Source: Chloroflexota bacterium (GTDB lineage: Bacteria; Chloroflexota; Dehalococcoidia; Lucifugimonadales; UBA3495). From it: a stretch of DNA of 64,000 nucleotides. A program made the position numbers and the translations under genes. Under the pieces are notes generated by a model. That model was given only the letters and a program-made list of their open reading frames with translations. It was not told where the DNA came from and did no database searches. Shown one piece after another: positions 16,638-25,000 of the stretch (the stretch's first letter is position 1; the number at the start of each line of letters is the position of its first letter). The DNA lies in the NCBI GenBank assembly GCA_022573285.1, contig JACZUF010000007.1, positions 1 to 64,000 of the forward strand, read 5' to 3'.

Positions 16638-16717
16638 GCAGTCTCCGGGATGGAGACTGCGACACTTTTCTCGTTATCGAGGACCGTTGGGCTGCCTGCC
16701 AGGAACGAGTTCCTGGC
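16638..16717. repeat. Two perfect hairpins between cbtB and cbtA
   Basis: GCAGTCTCC/GGAGACTGC pair at 16638-16660 (five-base loop). GCCAGGAAC/GTTCCTGGC pair at 16698-16717, and this second palindrome abuts the cbtB stop codon. Neither has a T-run on the minus strand, so they look like processing or stability elements rather than terminators. The rest of the 274-base gap holds nothing recognisable. Confidence 0.55.
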
Positions 16718-16915
16718 CTAATGGCACATCAAGGCAAGGTGACGGGCGTGGTGGAAGAACTCGTGGACATAGGCCATGTTGGAACCCAAGAACGCACCCT
16801 GGGCCGAGCCGTCCACGTAGCCAATGAAATACAGGGCGACGGTTGCCACCATCACGGCGGGCAGCCATCGGGAAGTCTCTCTGTTTGCTATGGACTGCCG
16901 AAACACTTGGACCAT
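16718..16915 (-). CDS. cbtB: Cobalt transporter subunit CbtB
   Basis: A 65-residue protein with one membrane segment (WLPAVMVATVALYFIGYV) and the C-terminal His-rich end HEFFHHARHLALMCH, the metal-binding signature of CbtB. An ideal GAGGAGG site lies five bases before ATG 16915. It is the first gene after the B12 riboswitch at 17177-17359, with cbtA and chlID downstream. The short length is normal for the family. Confidence 0.88.
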   Translation of the reverse strand: MVQVFRQSIANRETSRWLPAVMVATVALYFIGYVDGSAQGAFLGSNMAYVHEFFHHARHLALMCH

Positions 16916-17099
16916 GTCATCCTCCTCAGGGTTCTCGCAATATCTTTTTCAGATGTTTCGAGTAACGAGCCAGTGGGCGAACCCACCGCGCTGGGTCTGC
17001 TCAGTTTTCCACCAAGATTATAGCCCCTTGGGCCATAGCCCCGAACAACCTAGGGATTCAATTTTTGGTAATTTGCCTGGCTGGCCGTCCGGCGGGCAC

Positions 17100-17128
17100 A
17101 AAAAACGCCCGACGGGCAGGGTCAGGCG
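17100..17128 (-). terminator. Rho-independent terminator serving the cbtB riboswitch
   Basis: On the minus strand CGCCTGAC and GTCGGGCG form an eight-pair stem (one wobble) with loop CCTGCCC, followed by TTTTTT. It sits between the riboswitch and cbtB, as an expression platform that stops transcription when cobalamin is bound. Confidence 0.85.
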
Positions 17129-17176
17129 GAATCATCATGATGACTCATACCCCCTTCCTCGAAGGTCTTCAAGTCA

Positions 17177-17359
17177 AGCCGAAGGCAGGTCTCCTGGCTT
17201 CTGGCATTTACACCCCGTTTCACCTTCCCATCCCGACGATTCGGGACAGTGGCTCCACTCCCTGTGGGAGACGGGGTTACCAGTTACAGTGGCGGGACCG
17301 CGCCGGACTCTCACCGGCTTCCCTTTTCAGTCCCGATAAATCGGGACCACCAAACGGCT
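17177..17359 (-). promoter_or_regulatory. Cobalamin riboswitch upstream of cbtB-cbtA-chlID
   Basis: On the minus strand the B12 box reads AGCCAGGAGACCTGCC (17199-17184). The core AAAAGGGAAGCCGGTG, the CCGGCGCGGTCCCGCCACTG stretch, and closing arms AGCCG/CGGCT (17359-17355 with 17181-17177) are all present. Two peripheral stems are built from TCCCGA...TCGGGA palindromes (17231-17246 and 17331-17346). High B12 should switch off cobalt uptake and the chelatase motor gene. Confidence 0.95.
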
Positions 17360-17409
17360 CATCCAGATTGTTAATTGAAGCCCAACCTCTGCGCTGGTCT
17401 TCGTGGCAA

Positions 17410-17438
17410 ATAATAGCTCGATTGCCCGGGATGGTCAA
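17410..17438 (-). promoter_or_regulatory. Predicted promoter of the cbtB riboswitch transcript
   Basis: TTGACC (17438-17433) and TATTAT (17415-17410) are separated by 17 bases. The same TATTGTCTATTGACC sequence precedes the second B12 riboswitch. The remaining bases up to the permease stop at 17633 hold nothing I recognise. Confidence 0.7.
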
Positions 17439-17632
17439 TAGACAATAATGGCTTCCTGAACCGAATGCCTGATATCAGGCGGGACACCAATTGATTGGAG
17501 ATGGATCCGGGGTGTTGAAGAAGCCGTCTGCCTAGGTTGATCCAGGTATGAAATTGGGGCCTTAAAGACGACATCATTTCCGACTACAGTATGAGCGGCC
17601 CGGTCTCGCCGAATTAGCACTTCAAAATGACC

Positions 17633-18496
17633 CTAATTGCGGTAAGTCGTCGGGTCCAACATATCCCTTATTCCATCGCCCAGTAAATTAAAGCCCAACA
17701 CCAGCAGGAAGATGGCGACGCCGGGAGCAAGCAACAACGCCGGGGTTGTCTGCATGTACGACCGGGAATCGTTGAGCATGGCTCCCCATTCCGGGGTCGG
17801 CGGCTGGGCGCCCAGCCCCAGGAAGCTCAACCCGGCGATGCCCAGGATGATCCACCCCATATCCAGTGTCGCCAGCACCACGAAAGGCCCCATGATGTTG
17901 CGGGCGATGTGATTGACCATTATTCTTCCGTCACTCGACCCTATGGCCCTGGCCGCTACTACGTACTCCCGATGTCTTGCCGACAAGACCATTCCACGGA
18001 TTACGCGGGCGTGGCTGGCCCACCAAACGACTGAGACTGCGATCATCACGTTGATCAGACTCGGTCCCAAAATGCCGGCCACGGCCACCCCAAGAATCAA
18101 AGATGGGAAAGACAACAGAAGGTCTACCACCATCATGAGCCCGGTGTCGAGCCAGCCACCGTAGTAGCCTGACAATGCGCCTACTACTGAGGCCAGGGTC
18201 ATGATGATTGCCAAGGACGCGCTTGACATCAAAAGTGTGGTCCGCGCCCCGAATACGAGACGACTCAACTCGTCACGGCCCAGGTGGTCGGTGCCCAAGG
18301 GAAATTCGGTGGACGGAGAAAGTAACCGGTTCTGCAAGTTCAACTCTGTGGGGTCGTGCAGCGGGAGCAATGGGGCCAGCGCCGCCACCAGAATAACCCC
18401 GGCCACGATTGCAAAACCCAAGAAGCTGCCGGGGTCTCGGCGCAGGCCGCGGAGAGTCGGCAGGCGAAGTAAAGGCCGTTGCAGTGTTCCTTCCAC
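17633..18496 (-). CDS. ABC importer permease, DppC/NikC type
   Basis: A 287-residue inner-membrane permease of the peptide/nickel importer family. It has a soluble N-terminal start, then SFLGFAIVAGVILVAALAPL, the NLQNRLLSPSTEFPLGTDHLGRDELSR segment typical of DppC/OppC/NikC, and the EAA loop region AARAIGSSDGRIMVNHIARN that docks an ATPase. It ends LLGDGIRDMLDPTTYRN. GTG 18496 is the likely start, 14 bases after the partner permease. No ATPase gene follows: the next elements downstream are another promoter and riboswitch. Peptide, nickel or cobalt are all possible substrates. Confidence 0.88.
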   Translation of the reverse strand: MEGTLQRPLLRLPTLRGLRRDPGSFLGFAIVAGVILVAALAPLLPLHDPTELNLQNRLLSPSTEFPLGTDHLGRDELSRLVFGARTTLLMSSASLAIIMTLASVVGALSGYYGGWLDTGLMMVVDLLLSFPSLILGVAVAGILGPSLINVMIAVSVVWWASHARVIRGMVLSARHREYVVAARAIGSSDGRIMVNHIARNIMGPFVVLATLDMGWIILGIAGLSFLGLGAQPPTPEWGAMLNDSRSYMQTTPALLLAPGVAIFLLVLGFNLLGDGIRDMLDPTTYRN

Positions 18497-18510
18497 CGGT
18501 CTTCGTTACC

Positions 18511-19458
18511 TCAGTTGAACTTCCCGCCAAAATGGAGGCGGGGGTCCAGCCAGCGATAAGACACATCGACCGCCAGGTTTATCAGTAGAAAGGTCATGGC
18601 CATATACAGCACAAAACCTTGCACCACGGGATAGTCCCTTTGGGATATGCCTACGACCACAAACTGGCCGACGCCGGGCCACCCGAAGATAGTCTCGATG
18701 ATGATCGCGCCACCCAACAGATATCCCGTGCTGGTTCCGAGTACTGTAACCACCGGCAATAGGGCGTTTTTAAGGCCATGACGCCACACCACCAAACGTT
18801 CGGACAGGCCCTTGGCTCGGGCGGTGCGCATGTAGTCTTGGCCCAAAACCTCTAGCATGCTGGCCCGGGTAAGGCGCATCAGTTGAGCCATGGTTCCAAA
18901 GGACAGCGCTAAAGCCGGCAACACCAAGGTTTTGGGGGAGCCGTAGCCGATGGCCGGCAACCAGTCCAGCTTAACGGCGAAGAGCAGCATTAGCGCCGGG
19001 GCCATCACGTAGCTGGGCACCGCTGCACCCACCAGGGCTAGCAGCCGGCAGCCAGTGTCCAGCCATGATCCCCGCTTCACTGCGGCCATCACCCCAAGAG
19101 GGATGCCCGCCGCCACCGCTAAGGCTAGGGCGGTGGATGCTAATAAAAGCGTGGCGGGCAACCGACGGAAGAGTTCTGCGGCAATCGAGTTGCCGGTGCG
19201 GTAGGAATCGCCCAGGTCTCCGCGCACAGCGCTGAAAACCCACCTTCCATAGCGTACCGGCAGAGGGTCGTCCAACCCCAATTCCTGGCGCAGCGCCACC
19301 ACGGCCTCGCGAGGCGGGGTTACGCCGCCGTTCTGACGACGGAGGGTGATCTCAGCAGCGTCTCCGGGGGCGAAGTTCAACAGCATAAAGCTGATAAGCG
19401 AGATACCCACCATCAGCAGCGGCAGAGTCATCAGGCGTCGCGCCAGATAGCCGCGCAT
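18511..19458 (-). CDS. ABC importer permease, DppB/NikB type
   Basis: A 315-residue permease starting MRGYLARRLMTLPLLMVGIS, with about six membrane segments, FAPGDAAEITLRRQ after the first, GLDDPLPVRYGRWV in the periplasmic part, and the EAA-like loop ARAKGLSERLVVWRHGLKNA. This is the standard DppB/OppB/NikB layout. The stop of the binding-protein gene is only one base upstream of ATG 19458, so translation is probably coupled. It forms a heterodimer with the DppC-type protein downstream. Confidence 0.9.
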   Translation of the reverse strand: MRGYLARRLMTLPLLMVGISLISFMLLNFAPGDAAEITLRRQNGGVTPPREAVVALRQELGLDDPLPVRYGRWVFSAVRGDLGDSYRTGNSIAAELFRRLPATLLLASTALALAVAAGIPLGVMAAVKRGSWLDTGCRLLALVGAAVPSYVMAPALMLLFAVKLDWLPAIGYGSPKTLVLPALALSFGTMAQLMRLTRASMLEVLGQDYMRTARAKGLSERLVVWRHGLKNALLPVVTVLGTSTGYLLGGAIIIETIFGWPGVGQFVVVGISQRDYPVVQGFVLYMAMTFLLINLAVDVSYRWLDPRLHFGGKFN

Positions 19459-19459
19459 T

Positions 19460-21025
19460 CTATTTCAGGCCGATCAGATGGTCAATGAAGTAGAGTTGGG
19501 CGGCATGCGGTCCCGACGTCCAATCTACAGAATCCGAGATACCGTAGAGCCGGTTCGGGAACATCACCGGTATCAATGCAACTTCATCCTGCCCTGCCTG
19601 CAGTGCTTCGCAAGCGATCTGCTGCCGTTGGGCGGGGTCCGCGGCGCCGGACAACCGGCCGATGAGCTCATCCACCTTGGCGTTGCTGAAATTCCCCCGG
19701 TTCTCGTCGCCGCCGGTCAGATACTGCCGGGTCAGCGCCCACTGGGGATCGCCGGTGGTGATCGTACCGTTGCTGTAACCGAACAGGTCGTACCCCCCCT
19801 GGCTGGCAAGAGTCCATTCCACGATCTGCACCTTGGCGCCCACCCCGATGTCCCGCAACATTGACTGGAACGCTTCCAGCATTGGGGGCAATAGGGGCTG
19901 CTCGGGATAGGTCTGTAGGATCAGTTCCAGAGGCTTGCCGTCCTTTTCCACTATGCCGTCGCCATTCTGATCCTGATAGCCGGCATCAGCCAATAGTTGC
20001 CGCGCCGCTTCCGGATCGTAGGTGTACCCGGCCACATTCTGGCAGGAAAGAAATCCGGGCGGGAACATGCTCTTCGCAGGGACAGCATTGCCGTCTGCGA
20101 CGCCCTCCGACATCGCCTCCCGGTCTACAGCGATGGCTATGGCCCTACGCACCAGGGAGTCCTGCATCGCCGGACTTTCATGGTTCAAAAACATGAACAG
20201 CATTCCCGAAGGGGGAGCGGTCCTAACCTCAAGGGAGGAATCGTTACCCACAACCACTGCGCCCTGGGGGGAGAGATTTACTGAGATGTCCACGTCGCCA
20301 CTTTGCAGGGCAATCAGACGGGTATCGCTTTGGGTGAAGGCCACGTATTCGATCCTGTCCACCGCAGGCGTCCCCTGCCAATAATCGGTGTGGGCAACCA
20401 CCTTCATACTTTGGTCGGCAGTGAAAGACACCAGCTTATATGGGCCGGTCATCGCGGCGCGCTCGGCGGAGTCTTCTGGCGAGGCCGGTACAGTATCCGG
20501 ATCGGCGATGCTGGTATTCTGATTTGTCAACAGCCCAGGCAGGGTCGGGTTAGGGGAATTCGTGATTATGATCACCGTCGACGGGTCCTTGACCTCAATC
20601 CGGTCGATATCCAGCAATACCCTAGTGCCGGGCCGGCGCTCCAAGGCCAGGTCGAGTGAGCCCTTCACCTTGGCAGCGTCCATCACCACGCCGTTGTGGA
20701 ACTTGACGCCCTCACGAAGGGTAATTTCCCAGATTGTGGGATCAATTTGAGTGGCTCCCGTAGCCAGCCATGGCTCCGGCTTCAGGTTATCGCCAAGCCG
20801 AAACAAGGTCTCGGCCAGGCCGGTGGGCACGGCTAGCCAGCCAGCCTGATAAGGGTCGGGAGGCTCGTCCAAGAAAGTCATCGCGATTTTCAAGACCCGC
20901 TCCTCAGCCGGTGCGGCGGACGTGCCGGTTGTGCTGGGCGTGGCCGTGGCCGCAGCTCCGCACGCGGTTATAGCCAGAATCAAAATGGTAAAAGCCGGTC
21001 CAAAGAACCGTGTACGCCACCCCAT
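19460..21025 (-). CDS. Family-5 extracellular solute-binding lipoprotein under B12 control
   Basis: A 521-residue binding protein of the peptide/nickel family (SBP_bac_5). The N-terminus has a signal peptide ending in the lipobox ITAC, then a Ser/Thr/Ala spacer. Family landmarks are LAETLFRLGDNLKPEPWLA, WEITLREGVKFHNGV, MTGPYKLVSF and VRRAIAIAVDREAM. ATG 21025 has GAGGAG eight bases before it. The gene lies directly after a cobalamin riboswitch and terminator, so its ligand is probably tied to B12: cobalt, nickel, a metal chelate or a corrinoid. The binding site cannot be read from sequence. Confidence 0.88.
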   Translation of the reverse strand: MGWRTRFFGPAFTILILAITACGAAATATPSTTGTSAAPAEERVLKIAMTFLDEPPDPYQAGWLAVPTGLAETLFRLGDNLKPEPWLATGATQIDPTIWEITLREGVKFHNGVVMDAAKVKGSLDLALERRPGTRVLLDIDRIEVKDPSTVIIITNSPNPTLPGLLTNQNTSIADPDTVPASPEDSAERAAMTGPYKLVSFTADQSMKVVAHTDYWQGTPAVDRIEYVAFTQSDTRLIALQSGDVDISVNLSPQGAVVVGNDSSLEVRTAPPSGMLFMFLNHESPAMQDSLVRRAIAIAVDREAMSEGVADGNAVPAKSMFPPGFLSCQNVAGYTYDPEAARQLLADAGYQDQNGDGIVEKDGKPLELILQTYPEQPLLPPMLEAFQSMLRDIGVGAKVQIVEWTLASQGGYDLFGYSNGTITTGDPQWALTRQYLTGGDENRGNFSNAKVDELIGRLSGAADPAQRQQIACEALQAGQDEVALIPVMFPNRLYGISDSVDWTSGPHAAQLYFIDHLIGLK

Positions 21026-21055
21026 GTGAAATTCTCCTCGTGGTCTTATTTGGGC

Positions 21056-21083
21056 AAAAAAAACCCCGACTTCGAAAGTCGGG
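21056..21083 (-). terminator. Rho-independent terminator serving the ABC-importer riboswitch
   Basis: On the minus strand CCCGACTT and AAGTCGGG form a perfect eight-pair stem with a TCG loop, followed by GTTTTTTTT. It lies 30 bases before the binding-protein start, downstream of the riboswitch. Confidence 0.9.
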
Positions 21084-21135
21084 TCAACAGAGATATAGTG
21101 ACTCACACCCTCAACTGCGAAGTGCATCAAGTCAG

Positions 21136-21317
21136 GTCATAGGCAGGTCTCCTGGCTCCTGGATCTGGCCCTTACCCCCGCCTTCCCATCCCGACGACTT
21201 GTCGGAACAGTGGCATTTTGACCGTGGGGTGGACTACACCAGTTACAGTGGCGCGACCGCGCCGGTATCTCACCGGCTTCCCTTTTCAGTCCCGATTGAT
21301 CGGGACCACCTATGGAC
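21136..21317 (-). promoter_or_regulatory. Cobalamin riboswitch upstream of the ABC importer
   Basis: The minus strand carries the B12 box AGCCAGGAGACCTGCC (21157-21142), AAAAGGGAAGCCGGTG, CGCGCCACTGTAACTGG and closing arms CATAG/CTATG. A TCCCGATTGATCGGGA palindrome (21290-21305) makes the 5' peripheral stem, as in the first riboswitch. With the terminator at 21056-21083 it should shut the importer off when cobalamin is plentiful. Confidence 0.95.
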
Positions 21318-21383
21318 ATTTTGAGATTGTTAAGCGATTGACAGCCCACGATGGCTATCCCACCGTAGTTATCATCGTTTTTG

Positions 21384-21412
21384 ATGGTAGTCTATGGGGC
21401 GGGTACGGTCAA
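21384..21412 (-). promoter_or_regulatory. Predicted promoter of the ABC-importer riboswitch transcript
   Basis: TTGACC (21412-21407) and TACCAT (21389-21384) are 17 bases apart on the minus strand. The bases from the -35 upstream (ATTGTCTATTGACC) match those of the first riboswitch promoter. The 70 bases between this promoter and the next gene hold nothing else. Confidence 0.65.
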
Positions 21413-21482
21413 TAGACAATAGAAATTCAACGCAATTCGACGGGCTGAACCGGACTGCCGGAATTGGTTGTGTGATCTGCCA

Positions 21483-21908
21483 TTAACTGCTCGGGCTGCG
21501 GGGCCGCTTCACATAGACTATCTTTTCCCCGTCGATGAACCGGTCGCGCATCTCCTCGAACACCCGGTACTTCTCCGGTTGGAACTCGGTCCGTTTATGG
21601 TCTGAGTCCAGATTGGGGTTGGGGAAATAACCCCGGAGCATCGTCTCTTCTTTCTCGTTGGAGAAACGCACGTAGTAGGAGAGCAGGTCGTCGTGGCTCT
21701 CTGCTTCCACGAACTGGACACCGGTTATCTGGTCGACGCCGATATGGAAATGCCAGTTGTCCGCCTCGACGGTCATGTAGCCGTTGTCAACCTCCGGCTC
21801 TTTAATGCCCTTGGAGTCGTTCTCGCTGACGACGTCCCCGTGTCCGACGACCCACATGACAGCTTCGTCCTTGGTGAGCTCCCGTATTATCTCCAGGGCT
21901 TTCTCCAT
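21483..21908 (-). CDS. Uncharacterised 141-residue protein in the cobalamin block
   Basis: Not assigned to a family. The protein begins MEKALEIIRELTKDEAVMWV, continues with NWHFHIGVDQITGVQFVEAE and LLSYYVRFSNEKEETMLRGY, and ends in a basic, Ser-rich tail. It is soluble and lacks a signal peptide. The WHFHI...VQFVE...YYVRF pattern is faintly like the ChuX/HutX/HemS heme-binding fold, which would suit a tetrapyrrole neighbourhood, but this is only an impression. AGGAGG six bases before ATG 21908 makes the start secure. It lies between a repeat copy with cobN upstream and the promoter of the B12-controlled importer downstream. Confidence 0.6.
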   Translation of the reverse strand: MEKALEIIRELTKDEAVMWVVGHGDVVSENDSKGIKEPEVDNGYMTVEADNWHFHIGVDQITGVQFVEAESHDDLLSYYVRFSNEKEETMLRGYFPNPNLDSDHKRTEFQPEKYRVFEEMRDRFIDGEKIVYVKRPRSPSS

Positions 21909-21964
21909 GATCGGCCTCCTGGTCATTGACTTCATTACGCCGGTCTTGATAGTGGCGATTCGCC

Positions 21965-22085
21965 CCCATCTCCGACTTCGTCGTGCGCCGATTATATCGA
22001 GCGTCCTCGGCTTCGCCGGGAAGTCTCCCTCCCGATGGCATCGGGACATCGGGGGACCTAACCTTCCCCCGGCGCGGGGGAAGGG
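21965..22085 (-). repeat. Dispersed intergenic repeat, copy B
   Basis: Reverse-complement match of 604-687. The first ~65 bases are almost identical (hairpin CTTCCCCC...GGGGGAAG, GGTTAGGTCCCCCGATGTCC, CCCGATGCCATCGGG). About 40 extra bases then precede the shared end GTCGGAGATGGG. It fills most of the gap between cobN and the uncharacterised gene. Confidence 0.75.
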
Positions 22086-22096
22086 ATTGCTGGCTT

Positions 22097-25000
22097 TTAA
22101 CTCTGCGGGCCCTCTTGGCGGGCCTCCAGGTCGGCTTCCAGGTCCAAGAACATCTGTTGAAGTTTCTCTTTCATGTCCGGAGGCGGGTTCTCCCACATGC
22201 CGCGCTCGATGGCCTCCAACAGCCGCTCCACGATGTCCCTGAGGGCCCAGGGGTTGCTCTGGTGGAAAAACTCCTGGGTCTCCGGGTCCAACACGTAGGA
22301 CTCGGTGACGTTCTCGTACATCCAGTCTTCAATGACCTGGGCGGTGGCGTCGTAGCCGAACATGTAATCGACGGTGGCCGCGAGTTCGAAGGCGCCCTTG
22401 TAGCCGTGGCGCTTCATGGAGTCGATCCACTTGGGGTTCACCACCCTGGTGCGGAAAACCCGCCGGGCCTCGTCCTCCAGCTTGCGGACCCTGGGGCGGG
22501 TCGGGTCCGAACTGTCCCCAAAGAATTGCTGGGGGTTCTTGCCGGTCAGCGCCCGCACGGTGGCGATCATGCCGCCGTGGTACTGCATGTAGTCGTCGCT
22601 GTCGAAGATGTCGTGTTCCCGGTTGTCCTGGTTCTTGGCCGCCACCACTATCTGGCTGAACCGGCGGCGGAACTGGTCCCTGGCATGGACGCCGAATTCC
22701 CGTCGGGTGTAGGCGTAGCCGCCCCAGGCGGTATAGACCTCGGCCAGGTCCTGGACGGTCTCCCAGTTGCGTTCATCGATGGCGGCTAAGATCCCCGCTC
22801 CGTAGGTCCCCGGCTTGCTGCCGAAGATCCGGTACAGCGACGGGTTGCTCTCCGAGTCCGAATTTTCCTCCGCGGCCTGATCGTCAGATCCGTCGATTTG
22901 ATCATTGGCACGGTCCTCTTGCAGGTGCTTGACGATCATGTTGTCCTCGGGCGATTCATCCAGCGACGCCACCAGTTGCACCGCCTGGTCCAAGAGGTCG
23001 ATCAGGTTGGGAAAGGCGTCCCGGAAGAACCCGCTGATCCGAACCGTGACGTCGATCCGGGGGCGGCCCAGTTCCGCCAGCGGTATCACTTCCAGTCCGG
23101 TGACGCGCCGGCTCTCCTGCTGCCAGACCGGCTTCACCCCCAGCAGGCTGAACACCTGGGCGATGTCGTCTCCGTGGGTGCGCATGGCCGAGGTCCCCCA
23201 GATGACCAGTCCCACCATCTCGGGATAGGCGCCCTCCTCCTCCATGTATACCTGGAGCAGGGCGTCGGCCAGACCAACACCCATATCCCAGGCGGTGGGC
23301 GATGGGATGGTCTTGGGGTCCACCGAGTAGAAATTGCGGCCGGTGGGCAGGATGTTGGCCATGCCCCTGGTGGGCGCTCCACTGGGCCCGGCGGGAACGA
23401 ACTGGCCGTTCAACCCGCGCAGCAGGTTGCCGATCTCATCGGTGGTCCGCAGCAGGGCCGGATGCAAGGTGTCGGCCACGTAATTCAGCACACGGCTGGT
23501 CTGGGCGTCCTCGGCGCCGAGCAACTGCTCAACGGTCCCGGCCACGGCCTCGCTCTTGAACCCGCCGGCGTCGAGCAGCGAGTATGCCGTGCGGGAGAGG
23601 TCCTCCAGCCGCTCCAGCAGGTCGCCCTGGGTGCGTACCGGCGACCCGTCACCCTTGGCCAACGGCGCAGGCACCGGGTCCGGAGCGGCCAGGGACGGTT
23701 CCTCCAACAGGCTGGCGTAGTCCAAGCCCATGGCCTCCGCCAATGACCGCCGCAGACTGGGAATCGCGCCGGTGTCCAGCCTGGTCAGGGCCGATAGGAG
23801 TCCGGTCATCTGCTCGTCTTGCGGCACCTCACCCAGGGTATGAAGCCCGTCCTTGATCTGGGCGTCTTTCAGCTCGCAGAGATAACCGTCTATGTGCAGG
23901 ATAAAACCGCCGAAGTCCTCCGGCTGTTCGTCCACCCCCAGGTCCCGGTCCAGATCGGCCTGGCGCACCATGTCCCAGATCTGGCCCTCCAGTATGGGCA
24001 GTTTGGCCGGGTCCAACGTCTGGCATTGGTAGTGCTCGTCCATCAGTTGTTCCAGCCGCGCGATGTCGCCGTAGCTGTCGGCGGTCGTCATGGGGGGAAT
24101 CAGATGGTCGATGATGGTGGCGTGGGCGCGGCGTTTGGCCTGGGCCCCTTCGCCGGGGTTGTTGATGATGAAGGGATAGAACAGGGGCACGTCTTCCAGG
24201 GTCACTTCCGGGTAGCAGGCGTTGGAGAGACCGATCCCTTTACCGGGCAGCCATTCCAAGGTGCCGTGCTTGCCCAGGTGGACCATGGCGTCGGCCTTGA
24301 AAACGTCCCGCACCCATCGGTAATAGGCCACGTAGTGGTGGGTGGGAGCCAGGTCGGGGCTGTGGTAGATGGAGATGGGGTTCTCACCGAAGCCCCGGGG
24401 CGGCTGCAGGCCCACGAACACGTTGCCCAAGTCGATGCCGGCGATGGCCAGGTCGTCCCCGGTGCGGTACACCTGGCCCGGCGGCTCACCCCAGGCCTCC
24501 GTCAAATCGTCCTGGACCCGCTGGGGCATGGCGCTGAACCACTCTTTGTACTGTGAACCGCTGACGTGTCCCGCCGCCAGCCGGAGTTGCTCTTCGGTCA
24601 GGGTGTCGGTGTCGTTGCTGCAGCGCTCGATTATTCGGTGCACCAACTCGTCGCCGTCGGCCGGAATATCGGTCACATGGTACCCGGCGTCTTTCATGGC
24701 GTTCAGCAGGTTCACCACCGACGCCGGGGTGTCCAGGCCCACGGCGTTGCCCACCCTGGCGTCCTTGGTGGGGTAATTGCTGAGGATGATGGCGATGCGT
24801 TTTTCCGAGTTGGGCTTGAGCCTCAGTGCGGCCCATTTAACGGACAGCCGGGCCAGGAAGTCGATGCGGTCGGGCCGGGGCACGTTCCTTTGCAGCCGGG
24901 CGTCCATCTTCCGGTTGCGCCCGCCGCCATCCGGCGATACTTTTTCCGATGCCACCTCCTCCTTGAAGGAGATGGGGACGGTGATGATCCGTCCGTCGAA

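Noticed and set aside
17160-21320. The two B12 regions as a CRISPR or direct-repeat array
   Set aside because: Similarity is explained by two complete cobalamin riboswitches with conserved cores.
21909-22196. 96-residue N-terminal extension of the 141-residue protein
   Set aside because: It is translated from repeat copy B and from cobN antisense sequence; AGGAGG before ATG 21908 marks the real start.
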